Assembly (NCBI GenBank): GCA_018268455.1
Contig: JAFDWM010000291.1
Location: 25,770-89,769, forward strand
DNA length: 64,000 bases
Direction of reading: 5' to 3'
Source: Actinomycetota bacterium
GTDB taxonomy: Bacteria > Actinomycetota > Actinomycetes > Actinomycetales > Microbacteriaceae
Made by a program: the position numbers and the translations under genes. The notes beneath the pieces are model-generated. The model saw nothing but the letters and a program-made list of their open reading frames with translations, was not told where the DNA came from and did not search any database. How positions within the stretch are numbered: the stretch's first letter is position 1; every line of letters starts with the position of its first letter. Below, in pieces: positions 26,478-34,331 of the stretch.

Positions 26478-29400
26478 TCAGCCCAGGCACTGCGGGCCGA
26501 GGAGCGACTTCAGATCGCCGAAGAGGTCGGCCGAGACGGTGACGGGCATCGGCACCTCGAACACCTTCGCCCTGCCTCCGCGATGCATCTTCAGCATCAC
26601 CTCGGTCTCGCCGGCATGGCGGCGCAGCACCTCGGCGAGATCCTCGATCACGCGCTCGGTGGCGCGCTGCTCGGGTACCAGCAGTGACAGCGGACCCGCC
26701 GCGTCGAATGAGCCGACATCGGGTGTGAAGGCCGATTGCGCGTGCAGGTTCATGCCGTCGTCGCGACGGGACACCCGCCCCCGTACCGCGAGGATCGCGT
26801 CCTGCTGCAGCATGCTCTGGAACTCCAGATACGTCTTGCCCATGAACATGATCGTGATCTCGCCGTGGAAGTCCTCGACCGTGATCATGCCGTAGGGGTT
26901 TCCGCTGGCCTTGGCGACGCGATGCTGCACGCTGGTCACCAGCCCCGCCACGGTGACCTGGTCGCCGTCCTGGAGATCCTCGGACTCGATCAGATTGTTG
27001 ATCGCGATGGATGCGTGCTTGGCCAGCGGCACCTCGAGGCCGGCGAGCGGGTGGTCGGACACGTAGAGGCCGAGCATCTCCCGCTCGAACGCCAGCTTGT
27101 CCTTCTTCGTCCACTCCGGGCGGTTCGGCACCTTCGGGGGTGCCGCCTCCTCGAGGTCGTCATACAGGCTGTCGAAGTCGAAGCCGATCGCACCCTGCGC
27201 CTCGTTGCGCTTCTGGTCGACGGAGGCCTCGACCGCGTCCTCGTGGATCTCGACGAGCGCGCGACGGGTGTCGCCCATCGAGTCGAACGCGCCTGCCTTG
27301 ATGAGCGATTCGACGGTGCGCTTGTTCGCGACGTGCAGGGGCACCTTCTTCAGGAAGTCGTGGAAGGACTCGAAGTTCTCCTTCGCGCGCGCCTGCACGA
27401 TGCCCTCGACGACGTTGGATCCGACGTTGCGCACCGCGCCGAGGCCGAAGCGGATGTCCTCGCCGACGGCCGCGAAGTAGTTGATCGACTCGCGCACATC
27501 CGGCGGCAGCACCTTGATGCCCATGCGCCGGCACTCGTTGAGGTACAGCGCCATCTTGTCCTTGGAGTCGCCGACGCTCGTCAGCAGCGCCGCCATGTAC
27601 TCGGCCGGGTAGTGCGCCTTCAGGTACGCGGTCCAATATGAGATGACGCCGTATGCGGCGGAGTGCGCCTTGTTGAAGGCGTAGTCGGAGAACGGCAGCA
27701 GGATCTCCCAGAGGGCGTTCACGGCGCCGTCGGAGTAGCCGTTGGCGTGCATGCCGCCCTGGAACCCCTCGAACTGCTTGTCGAGCTCGGACTTCTTCTT
27801 CTTGCCCATCGCACGCCGCAGGATGTCGGCCTGGCCGAGCGAGAATCCGGCCACCCGCTGTGCGATCGCCATCACCTGCTCCTGGTAGATGATGAGGCCG
27901 TAGCTCTCCTCAAGGATGTCCTTGAGCGAATCGGCGAATTCCGGGTGGATCGGGGTGATCTCCTGCAGCCCGTTCTTGCGCAGGGCGTAGTTCGTGTGCG
28001 AGTTGGCGCCCATCGGGCCCGGACGGTACAGCGCGATGAGGGCCGAGATGTCACCGAAGTTGTCCGGCTTCATCAGGCGCATGAGCGCGCGCATCGGGCC
28101 GCCGTCGAGCTGGAACACCCCCAGCGAGTCGCCGCGGGTGAGCAGGTCGTAGGACGGCCGGTCGTCGAGGGTGAGGTCCTCGAGCACGAGCTCCTCGCCG
28201 CGGTTCATCCGGATGTTGGCGAGCGCGTCGGAGATGATCGTGAGGTTGCGCAGGCCGAGGAAGTCCATCTTGATCAGGCCGAGCGACTCGCAGGACGGAT
28301 AGTCGAACTGCGTGACGATCTGACCGTCCTGCTCGCGCTTCATGATCGGGATGATGTCGATCAGCGGGTGCGACGACATGATCACACCGGCCGCGTGCAC
28401 GCCCCACTGGCGCTTCAGGTTCTCCAGGCCCAGAGCCGTGTCGAAGACGGTCTTCGCCTCGGGATCCGACTCGATCACGACCCGGAACTCGCTGGCCTCC
28501 TTGTACCGCGGGTGCTCGGGGTCGAACATGCCGTCCAGGGGCATGTCCTTGCCCATCACCGCAGGGGGCATGGCCTTGGTGAGCTTCTCCCCCATGCTGA
28601 ACGGGAAGCCGAGCACGCGGCCCGCGTCCTTGAGTGCCTGCTTGGCCTTGATCGTGCCGTAGGTGACGATCTGCGCGACGCGCTCGTCGCCGTACTTCTC
28701 GGTGACGTACTGGATCACCTCGCCGCGACGACGGTCGTCGAAGTCGACGTCGAAGTCGGGCATCGAGACGCGGTCGGGGTTGAGGAAGCGCTCGAAGATG
28801 AGGCCGTGCTCGAGCGGATCCAGATCCGTGATCTTCATCGCGTAGGCGGCCATGGAGCCCGCGCCGGAGCCACGACCGGGGCCGACGCGCACGCCGTTGT
28901 CCTTGGCCCAGTTGATGAAGTCGGCGACGACGAGGAAGTAGCCGGGGAACCCCATGGACGAGATGACCTCGACCTCGTAGTCGGCCTGCTTGCGCACCGC
29001 GTCGGAGATTCCGCCCGGGTAGCGCAGATGCAGGCCCTTCTCGACCTCTTTGATGAACCAGCTCTCCTCGGTCTCGCCCTGCGGGACCGGGAAACGCGGC
29101 ATGAAGTTGGCGCTGGTGTTGAAGGAGACGTCGCAGCGCTCGGCGATGAGCAGCGTGTTGTCGCACGCCTCGGGATGGTCGCGGAACACCTGACGCATCT
29201 CGGCCGCGGACTTGACGTAATACCCGTCGCCGTCGAACTTGAAGCGGTTCGGATCGGCCAGGGTCGAACCGGACTGCACGCAGAGCAGGGCCTCGTGGCT
29301 CTTCGCGTCGTGCTGGTGCGTGTAGTGCAGGTCGTTCGTGCCGACGAGCGGGATCCCGAGGTCTTTGGCGATCTTCAGCAGGTCGCCCGTGACGCGCCGC

Positions 29401-29996
29401 TCGATCTCCAGGCCGTGGTCCATGATCTCGGCGAAGTAGTTCTCCTTGCCGAACAGATCCTGGAACTCGGCCGCCGCCGCGCGCGCGGCGTCGTACTGGC
29501 CGAGACGCAGCCGGGTCTGGATCTCGCCGGACGGGCAGCCCGTCGTGGCGATGAGCCCCTTGGAGTACTTCTGCAGGATCTCGCGGTCCATGCGCGGCTT
29601 GAAGTAGTAGCCCTCGAGGCTCGCGCGCGACGACAACCGGAACAGGTTGTGCATGCCCTCGGTGGTCTCGCTGAGCAGCGTCATGTGCGTGTACGCACCG
29701 GATCCGGAGACGTCATCGCTGCGCTGCTCGGGAGACCCCCACTGCACGCGGGACTTGTCGCTGCGGTGCGTGCCGGGCGTGACGTACGCCTCGATGCCGA
29801 TGATGGGCTTGACCCCGGCCGCGGTGGCGGCCTTGTAGAACTCGAACGCCGCGAAGGTGTTGCCGTGATCGGTCACGGCGACGGCCGGCATGCCCTGTGC
29901 GACCGCCTCCTGCACGAGCGGCTGGATGCGCGCGGCCCCGTCCAGCATCGAGTACTCGCTGTGCACGTGGAGGTGGACGAAGGAGTCTGATGCCAT
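26478..29996 (-). CDS. dnaE: DNA polymerase III alpha subunit
   Basis: The 1172-residue replicative polymerase. The N-terminal PHP domain (FVHLHVHSEYSMLDGAA) is followed by the palm with the catalytic aspartates in MPDFDVDFDD, the fingers, a tandem HhH region, and a C-terminal OB fold (GDQVTVAGLVTSVQHRVAKASG) and tail. Length fits DnaE1. A TAGACT box 6 nt before ATG 29996 implies a leaderless transcript. The next gene downstream is 167 nt away. Confidence 0.98.
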   Translation of the reverse strand: MASDSFVHLHVHSEYSMLDGAARIQPLVQEAVAQGMPAVAVTDHGNTFAAFEFYKAATAAGVKPIIGIEAYVTPGTHRSDKSRVQWGSPEQRSDDVSGSGAYTHMTLLSETTEGMHNLFRLSSRASLEGYYFKPRMDREILQKYSKGLIATTGCPSGEIQTRLRLGQYDAARAAAAEFQDLFGKENYFAEIMDHGLEIERRVTGDLLKIAKDLGIPLVGTNDLHYTHQHDAKSHEALLCVQSGSTLADPNRFKFDGDGYYVKSAAEMRQVFRDHPEACDNTLLIAERCDVSFNTSANFMPRFPVPQGETEESWFIKEVEKGLHLRYPGGISDAVRKQADYEVEVISSMGFPGYFLVVADFINWAKDNGVRVGPGRGSGAGSMAAYAMKITDLDPLEHGLIFERFLNPDRVSMPDFDVDFDDRRRGEVIQYVTEKYGDERVAQIVTYGTIKAKQALKDAGRVLGFPFSMGEKLTKAMPPAVMGKDMPLDGMFDPEHPRYKEASEFRVVIESDPEAKTVFDTALGLENLKRQWGVHAAGVIMSSHPLIDIIPIMKREQDGQIVTQFDYPSCESLGLIKMDFLGLRNLTIISDALANIRMNRGEELVLEDLTLDDRPSYDLLTRGDSLGVFQLDGGPMRALMRLMKPDNFGDISALIALYRPGPMGANSHTNYALRKNGLQEITPIHPEFADSLKDILEESYGLIIYQEQVMAIAQRVAGFSLGQADILRRAMGKKKKSELDKQFEGFQGGMHANGYSDGAVNALWEILLPFSDYAFNKAHSAAYGVISYWTAYLKAHYPAEYMAALLTSVGDSKDKMALYLNECRRMGIKVLPPDVRESINYFAAVGEDIRFGLGAVRNVGSNVVEGIVQARAKENFESFHDFLKKVPLHVANKRTVESLIKAGAFDSMGDTRRALVEIHEDAVEASVDQKRNEAQGAIGFDFDSLYDDLEEAAPPKVPNRPEWTKKDKLAFEREMLGLYVSDHPLAGLEVPLAKHASIAINNLIESEDLQDGDQVTVAGLVTSVQHRVAKASGNPYGMITVEDFHGEITIMFMGKTYLEFQSMLQQDAILAVRGRVSRRDDGMNLHAQSAFTPDVGSFDAAGPLSLLVPEQRATERVIEDLAEVLRRHAGETEVMLKMHRGGRAKVFEVPMPVTVSADLFGDLKSLLGPQCLG

Positions 29997-30002
29997 GCGT
30001 CG

Positions 30003-30008
30003 AGTCTA
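30003..30008 (-). promoter_or_regulatory. -10 box TAGACT of dnaE
   Basis: TAGACT ends 6 nt before the dnaE ATG, the consensus form of this window's leaderless promoters. Confidence 0.6.
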
Positions 30009-30120
30009 CTTTCGACCTCCGACGCTCAGTCCGCGTTGACGATCCGCCCAGGGACGCACGGCCCCCTCCGGGCGCCATGACAAGATCCCCACGCGCGCCG
30101 AAGCGTGGACTTGCCGCCTA

Positions 30121-30194
30121 CACCCCCTCGCATCGTCTTCACCCCCTCGCACCGACGTCCGCGCGCGGGGGTGACGGCGTGGCCGGGGGGGGTG
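30121..30194. repeat. Array of four CACCCCC motifs, two in each orientation
   Basis: CACCCCC occurs at 30121-30127 and 30140-30146. Its complement GGGGGTG occurs at 30167-30173 and 30188-30194. The forward copies belong to a 12-bp direct repeat. Steps are 19 and 21 bp, about two helical turns. The array sits in the divergent region between dnaE and the Nudix gene. No binding protein is identified. Confidence 0.45.
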
Positions 30195-30247
30195 AACGCG
30201 CATATGACCGGAGCGACCCACCACCACCGCACCGGGAACCACCCGAC

Positions 30248-30253
30248 TACCCT
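30248..30253 (+). promoter_or_regulatory. -10 box TACCCT of the Nudix gene
   Basis: TACCCT ends 6 nt before ATG 30260 and fixes this start. Confidence 0.5.
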
Positions 30254-30259
30254 GATCCC

Positions 30260-30745
30260 ATGACCACCCCCGACTTCGTGCTCGCGCTGCGCGAGCACAT
30301 CGGCCACGCGCCGCTGAATCTCGTCGGAGTGACGGCGATCGTGTTCCGTGATGAGAAGGTGCTGCTCGGCAAGAGGGCGGACAACGGTGCCTGGCAGGCC
30401 GTCTCCGGCATCGTCGATCCCGGCGAGGAGCCCGCCGACACGGCGGTGCGCGAATGCCTGGAGGAGGCCGGCGTCGTCGTGAAGGTCCAGCGGCTCGCGC
30501 TCGTGCAGCAGCTCCCCCGCGTGACCTATGCGAACGGCGACGAGGTCGACTACCTCGATCTGGTGTTCCGCTGCACCTGGGTCTCGGGCGAGCCCTACCC
30601 CGCCGACGGCGAGCTCACCGAAGTCGGCTTCTACGACCTCGCCGCAATGGGCGACGTCGACGACGCGCATGTGCGCAAGATCGCCCTCGCCGTGGCGGAG
30701 GACGATCCTGCGCACTTCCGCGGCGGCCGTCCGCCGAAGGCCTGA
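30260..30745 (+). CDS. Nudix hydrolase
   Basis: A 161-residue Nudix protein. The Nudix box runs from G50 to V72 (GIVDPGEEP with the RECLEEAGV half), giving the metal-binding glutamates. The N-terminal LNLVGVTAIVFRDEKVLLGKRAD and the later YLDLVFRCTWVSGEP are like MutT-type nucleotide or NADH pyrophosphatases; the true substrate is not visible. It is monocistronic, divergent from dnaE and convergent with the secreted-protein gene 19 nt away. Confidence 0.9.
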   Translation: MTTPDFVLALREHIGHAPLNLVGVTAIVFRDEKVLLGKRADNGAWQAVSGIVDPGEEPADTAVRECLEEAGVVVKVQRLALVQQLPRVTYANGDEVDYLDLVFRCTWVSGEPYPADGELTEVGFYDLAAMGDVDDAHVRKIALAVAEDDPAHFRGGRPPKA

Positions 30746-30764
30746 CGGACCCGATGCGCCGACA

Positions 30765-31484
30765 TCAGGGTTCGACCATGCGCTGATCCGTGTTGGTGTA
30801 CGAGATCGAATCGGCGATCGAGCCGACGAGCCCCATCGTGACCCGCAGCAGCCCCGGCTTCACGTCGTCCAACGGCGGTGGAGTGTCGGTGCCGAGCGTG
30901 AGCGCGCGGCCGTCCTGCGTCGTCGCGGTGACGGATCCGAGGTACACGCTCACGTGCCCGCTCAGCGTCATCGTGTCGGCGCTCGTCACGAGTCCTGCCT
31001 TGTCCGGCGGGCGCACCGTGAGCGAGAAGCCGGAGATGGTGATGGAGTCGGCGGAGATCTTCAGCGCGCGGGTCGTGCCGCCATCGACGGTGGGCACCTC
31101 GACGACGGAGATGCCGCGAAGTCCGGCGAAGGACAGGCCCTGCGACCCCATTGAGGCCGGTGTCCCCGTGAACACCGGCGCCGCATCGTCGCGCGTGGCC
31201 TCGACCGGGGGCGCCGGCGTCGCCGGATCCGTCGCGGGCGGGACGGCCGGCACTGCCGGCTCCGAGGGCAGACTGGGCGTCGAGGGCGTTCCCGGAGCCG
31301 AGCCGCCCGGCGACGGGCTGGGCGTCGGCGCCGGCGTCGCCGACGGGCACCAGATCAGCGGGATGCAGAACCCCGCCGAGCGGATGCTCGGCGCGGCGGC
31401 GGCGCCGAGGGTGAGCGGCGTCACGAGTGCCAGCGCGACGAACGCCGCGAGTGGCGTCGCCCCGCGGCGCCGGGACGCCGTCAT
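30765..31484 (-). CDS. Secreted proline-rich protein of the DUF6230/DUF6114 operon
   Basis: A 239-residue protein of unknown function. A signal peptide (basic MTASRRRG, then an Ala/Leu helix ending near GAAAAPS) is followed by a short segment with two cysteines (GFCIPLIWCP), a Pro/Ser/Thr linker of about 60 residues and a beta-rich domain (ISADSITISGFSLTV, TMTLSGHVSVYLGSV). That domain has the same alternating Ser/Thr/hydrophobic rhythm as the DUF6230 protein two genes upstream. Start 31484 overlaps the DUF6114 stop by ATGA, so the two are coupled. Confidence 0.8.
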   Translation of the reverse strand: MTASRRRGATPLAAFVALALVTPLTLGAAAAPSIRSAGFCIPLIWCPSATPAPTPSPSPGGSAPGTPSTPSLPSEPAVPAVPPATDPATPAPPVEATRDDAAPVFTGTPASMGSQGLSFAGLRGISVVEVPTVDGGTTRALKISADSITISGFSLTVRPPDKAGLVTSADTMTLSGHVSVYLGSVTATTQDGRALTLGTDTPPPLDDVKPGLLRVTMGLVGSIADSISYTNTDQRMVEP

Positions 31485-32008
31485 GCGGCCTCCTCGCCGG
31501 TGGTCGCCTCGCTTTCGGAACCCGCGGCCGGCGGTCCCATCCACGCCACGACCAGCACCGCGCCGGTGCCCGCGATGAGCATCCCGACGATGAAGCCGCC
31601 GAGGTTCACCCCGATCAGCGAATAGATCGCGACGACGAGCGCGAGGATCCCGTAGAACACGTGGTGCGCCGGCATGAGCACGGCGAGCGCCCCGAGCAGC
31701 ACGAGCGCAACGGGGATGATCGTGGCCTGCAGTCCCTCGATGCCCAGCTGCACATGCAGCCTGCCGATGTCGAGCTGTCCGGAGAAGAACAGCTCCACGC
31801 CGCCCAGCGCGACGAGCAGACCCCCGATGAACGGACGCCGACGTCGCCAGGCGCGGAACGCGTGCGGGCGCACCGTCTCGGGTGCATCCGACGCCATGTC
31901 CGTCGCCGCCCCGGCCCCGTCGCTCACGGCGATCCCGTCGGGCGGTCCGGCCCCGTCGCTCACGGCGATCCCGTCGGGCGGTCCGGCCTCGGCGCGAATC
32001 GGACTCAT
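31481..32008 (-). CDS. DUF6114 domain membrane protein
   Basis: A 175-residue integral membrane protein. The N-terminus carries a 12-residue sequence repeated twice (GPPDGIAVSDGA). Then WRRRRPFIGGLLVALGGVELFF opens the DUF6114 domain with four hydrophobic helices. I chose ATG 32008 because GAGGAG lies directly upstream, though the spacing is short; GTG 32074 and ATG 32098, the latter overlapping the DUF6230 stop, are alternatives. DUF6114 and DUF6230 genes are often neighbours in actinobacteria. No function is known to me. Confidence 0.8.
   Translation of the reverse strand: MSPIRAEAGPPDGIAVSDGAGPPDGIAVSDGAGAATDMASDAPETVRPHAFRAWRRRRPFIGGLLVALGGVELFFSGQLDIGRLHVQLGIEGLQATIIPVALVLLGALAVLMPAHHVFYGILALVVAIYSLIGVNLGGFIVGMLIAGTGAVLVVAWMGPPAAGSESEATTGEEAA
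31913..31984. repeat. Perfect 36-bp tandem duplication inside the DUF6114 gene
   Basis: Two identical 36-bp units, 31913-31948 and 31949-31984. Each encodes the 12-residue segment GPPDGIAVSDGA in frame. The perfect identity indicates a recent duplication or slippage event. Confidence 0.9.
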
Positions 32009-32088
32009 CGCCTCCTCGGTGCCGCCTCGTCGCTCGCGACGCGGCACGGCGTTCTCCCGGATCTCATCCGTCACAGCGTCGCGGCCCT

Positions 32089-32703
32089 TCAGAAGCATCC
32101 CTGCGACCCATCCGTGAGCTCCATGGTCATGCCCGTGAGGGTGAACACCGACGCCTGGGTGCTCCAGGCGGTCTGCTTCAGGTTCTTGATCGAGACGGTG
32201 TCGGCGTCCTGCGCGAAGTCGCCGGCGCTGCCCTTGGCGTCGGTGTTGACGGTCGACGCGTCCACACCGATCCGGATCCGCCCGAACGTCGCGTCGCCCA
32301 TGAGGCCCGTCATCCCCAGCTGCAGGTCGCTCGCCGACGCGGGAGTGCCGTTGCCACCGGCCTTGATGAGCACGCCCATCTTCCCGAGCGGCGTGTCGGT
32401 GACCACCGACTGGCAGAGATCGGCCAGCGTCGCGCTCTTGATGTTGGCGATGGCGACCTGGTGCTCGGTGCCCTCGGTGTCCTTCGTGACGCCGCCGTAC
32501 TGCGAGAACCCGGTGCCCTCGAGCTGTGAGGCGCTGATCTGGAACTGGCTCCCCGACACGGCGAACGAGACCGGAACGGCGCCCTGGGCGACGCCGCCCA
32601 TCAGACCCGCGGCGACAAGGCCCGCCGGGATCGCGACGAGCGCGATGCGCCCGGCATGCGAGGAGCCGAGCTTGCGGACACGGTCGGACTTCAGGAACTT
32701 CAT
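32089..32703 (-). CDS. DUF6230 family exported protein
   Basis: A 204-residue protein. The N-terminal MKFLKSDRVRKLGSSHAGRIALVAIPAGLVAAGLMGGVAQGAVPVSF is a basic segment plus a hydrophobic signal or anchor. The rest is beta-rich (FAVSGSQFQISASQLEG, then VSIKNLKQT, SVFTLTGMTMELTDG) with a cysteine near the middle and one at the C-terminus (GCF) that may pair outside the cell. This matches DUF6230. GGAGGAGG precedes the start. It heads the operon, under a strong promoter overlapped by an inverted repeat next to the divergent TetR gene. Confidence 0.85.
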   Translation of the reverse strand: MKFLKSDRVRKLGSSHAGRIALVAIPAGLVAAGLMGGVAQGAVPVSFAVSGSQFQISASQLEGTGFSQYGGVTKDTEGTEHQVAIANIKSATLADLCQSVVTDTPLGKMGVLIKAGGNGTPASASDLQLGMTGLMGDATFGRIRIGVDASTVNTDAKGSAGDFAQDADTVSIKNLKQTAWSTQASVFTLTGMTMELTDGSQGCF

Positions 32704-32750
32704 GGATCCTCCTCCGGTGCGCCGACTGCGGTGGCGGCGCTCCCCGGTCG

Positions 32751-32778
32751 AGTATATTGCTTATTGACGTCGAGTCAA
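32751..32778 (-). promoter_or_regulatory. Promoter of the DUF6230 operon
   Basis: On the minus strand, TTGACT (-35, 32773-32778) and TATACT (-10, 32751-32756) are separated by 16 bp, the closest match to a vegetative sigma consensus in the window. Transcription would begin about 40 nt before the DUF6230 start. Confidence 0.75.
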
Positions 32779-32780
32779 TA
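32762..32780. promoter_or_regulatory. Probable TetR operator
   Basis: Perfect 7-bp arms TATTGAC (32762-32768) and GTCAATA (32774-32780) with a 5-bp centre. It covers the -35 and most of the spacer of the DUF6230 promoter, so binding would block RNA polymerase. The adjacent TetR protein is the likely ligand. Confidence 0.65.
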
Positions 32781-32829
32781 CACACGCGAGGGCGGATCCC
32801 GCTCGCCGATAGGCCCGGGCATGCACCGC

Positions 32830-32835
32830 TAGGCT
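32830..32835 (+). promoter_or_regulatory. -10 box TAGGCT of the TetR gene
   Basis: TAGGCT ends 6 nt before ATG 32842. It lies about 50 bp from the operator, so control of the regulator itself is possible but less direct. Confidence 0.55.
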
Positions 32836-32841
32836 CGGGGC

Positions 32842-33441
32842 ATGCCCGACGCGCGACGCCCCCGCCTGAGCCCCGAGGAGCGCCGTGCGCAGCTCGTCGC
32901 GACCGGCGTGAACCTCCTCGCCGAGCACTCCCTCGATGAGCTGACCATGGACGTGCTGGCGCGACACGCCGGCGTGTCGCGCCCGCTGCTGTTCCACTAC
33001 TTCGACACGCGTCAGGGCATGCACCTCGCCGTGGTCACGACCGCCCGGGACAGCCTGCTGCGCGCCTCGGAGCCGCACCCGGAGCTGCCCCCGCGGGAGC
33101 GGATCCGCGACACCCTGCTGCGCATCGCGGAGTTCGTGCGAGACCACAAGGGCACCTTCCACTCCCTGGTCCGCGGCGTCGCAAGCGGAGACCCCGCCGT
33201 GCGGCGGGTCGTGGACGAGTCGCGCGAGACCAACGCCGAGCGGCTCGTGGAGGCCTTCACCGAACTCGGAACCCCCGACACGTCCGCGCTGCGCGTGGCG
33301 CTGCGGGCCTGGGTCGCGTTCACCGAGGAGACGCTTGTGAGCCTGGTCATCGAACGGGAGGTCGCCCCGGCAGAGGTCGTGCGGTTCCTGGAGGGCACAC
33401 TCGACGGCGTGGTCGCAGCCGCCGGCGAACTCGCGATCTGA
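32842..33441 (+). CDS. TetR/AcrR family transcriptional regulator
   Basis: A 199-residue repressor. The N-terminal DNA-binding domain spans about residues 12-60, with LTMDVLARHAGVSRPLLFHYF as the helix-turn-helix. The C-terminal helical domain, about 75-199, would bind the inducer. ATG 32842 follows a TAGGCT box by 6 nt. It is transcribed away from the DUF6230 operon with a perfect 19-bp operator candidate between them, so it probably represses that operon. Confidence 0.92.
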   Translation: MPDARRPRLSPEERRAQLVATGVNLLAEHSLDELTMDVLARHAGVSRPLLFHYFDTRQGMHLAVVTTARDSLLRASEPHPELPPRERIRDTLLRIAEFVRDHKGTFHSLVRGVASGDPAVRRVVDESRETNAERLVEAFTELGTPDTSALRVALRAWVAFTEETLVSLVIEREVAPAEVVRFLEGTLDGVVAAAGELAI

Positions 33442-33473
33442 GCCGAGGTCATGGACGGTCGCTCGTCTCACCC

Positions 33474-33509
33474 TTGACAGGTGACCATTTAGTCACCTAT
33501 CTTCGAGGC
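33474..33509 (+). promoter_or_regulatory. Promoter with embedded operator of the ArsR-SRPBCC gene
   Basis: TTGACA (33474-33479) and TATCTT (33498-33503) are 18 bp apart; the ATG follows 6 nt later, so the message is leaderless. The inverted repeat AGGTGAC/GTCACCT (33479-33485 and 33492-33498, 6-bp centre) fills the spacer, as expected for an autoregulating ArsR-type repressor. Confidence 0.7.
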
Positions 33510-34325
33510 ATGGACGAGGCGGATGAGACCGGCCGAACGATCCGCGCTCTCGCGGATCCCGGGCGTCGCGCACTCCTGGACGCCCTGCGCGTCCGCGACG
33601 GGCAGAGTGTCGGCGAACTCGAGACGGTCCTGCCGCTCCTCGGCCGGCACGCCGTCCTCAAGCATCTGCGTGTGCTGGAGGAGGCAGAGCTCGTCACCAG
33701 CCGCAAGTCGGGCCGGATCCGGATCGTCCAGCTCAACCCCGTCCCGATCACGGCTCTCGCGAGACGCTGGCTCGACGACTACTCCCTGCAAGCCGGGCTC
33801 GCGCTCGCCCGGCTGCGGGATCACGTGGAATCCGAGCGCGCCGATCAGCACCGCACTGCGCAAGGAGACACCATGTCCGAGAACAGCCGCACCCTCGTCG
33901 CCACGATCGTCATCGAGGCGGATCCCGACCGCGTCTGGGAGGCGCTGGTCGACCCGGAGCAGACCCGACGGTGGTTCTTCGGGGGCATCCTCCGGTCGGA
34001 TCTCACCGTCGGGGCCGCCATCGAGTGGGTCAGTGCGGAAGGCGCATCGCGCATCGCCGGAACCGTGACCGCCATCGATCCGCCACGCCGGCTGGCGCAC
34101 ACCTTCCGGGCGACATGGAGCGAGGAGACGGCCGCCGACGCGGAGTCGCACTACGAGTGGGTGCTCGAGGCGATGCCCGGAGGGCTCACGCGAGTGACCG
34201 TCACGCACTCCGGCCTACCCGACGGGACCGCCACCGCCCAGCAGGTGGATGGCGGCACCTCGCTCGTGCTCAGCTCGCTCAAGACCTACGTCGAGACCGG
34301 ACGCACGATGGCCGGGATGGGCTGA
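33510..34325 (+). CDS. ArsR-type regulator fused to an SRPBCC (AHSA1-like) domain
   Basis: A 271-residue continuous ORF. Residues 1-100 are a winged-helix ArsR-like domain (IRALADPGRRALLDALRVRDGQSVGEL, then LKHLRVLEEAELVTSRKSGR). No metal-binding cysteine motif is seen, so it is not an obvious metal sensor. From M122 onward lies an SRPBCC/AHSA1-like ligand-binding domain (ADPDRVWEALVDPEQTRRWF, DGGTSLVLSSLKTYVETG). These are usually separate neighbouring genes. An AAGGAG site directly before M122 (ATG 33873) could also allow the second domain to be made alone. Confidence 0.85.
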   Translation: MDEADETGRTIRALADPGRRALLDALRVRDGQSVGELETVLPLLGRHAVLKHLRVLEEAELVTSRKSGRIRIVQLNPVPITALARRWLDDYSLQAGLALARLRDHVESERADQHRTAQGDTMSENSRTLVATIVIEADPDRVWEALVDPEQTRRWFFGGILRSDLTVGAAIEWVSAEGASRIAGTVTAIDPPRRLAHTFRATWSEETAADAESHYEWVLEAMPGGLTRVTVTHSGLPDGTATAQQVDGGTSLVLSSLKTYVETGRTMAGMG

Positions 34326-34331
34326 CGGGCC

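Noticed and set aside
27663-29990. Plus-strand ORF of 775 codons
   Set aside because: Antisense to dnaE; no motifs.
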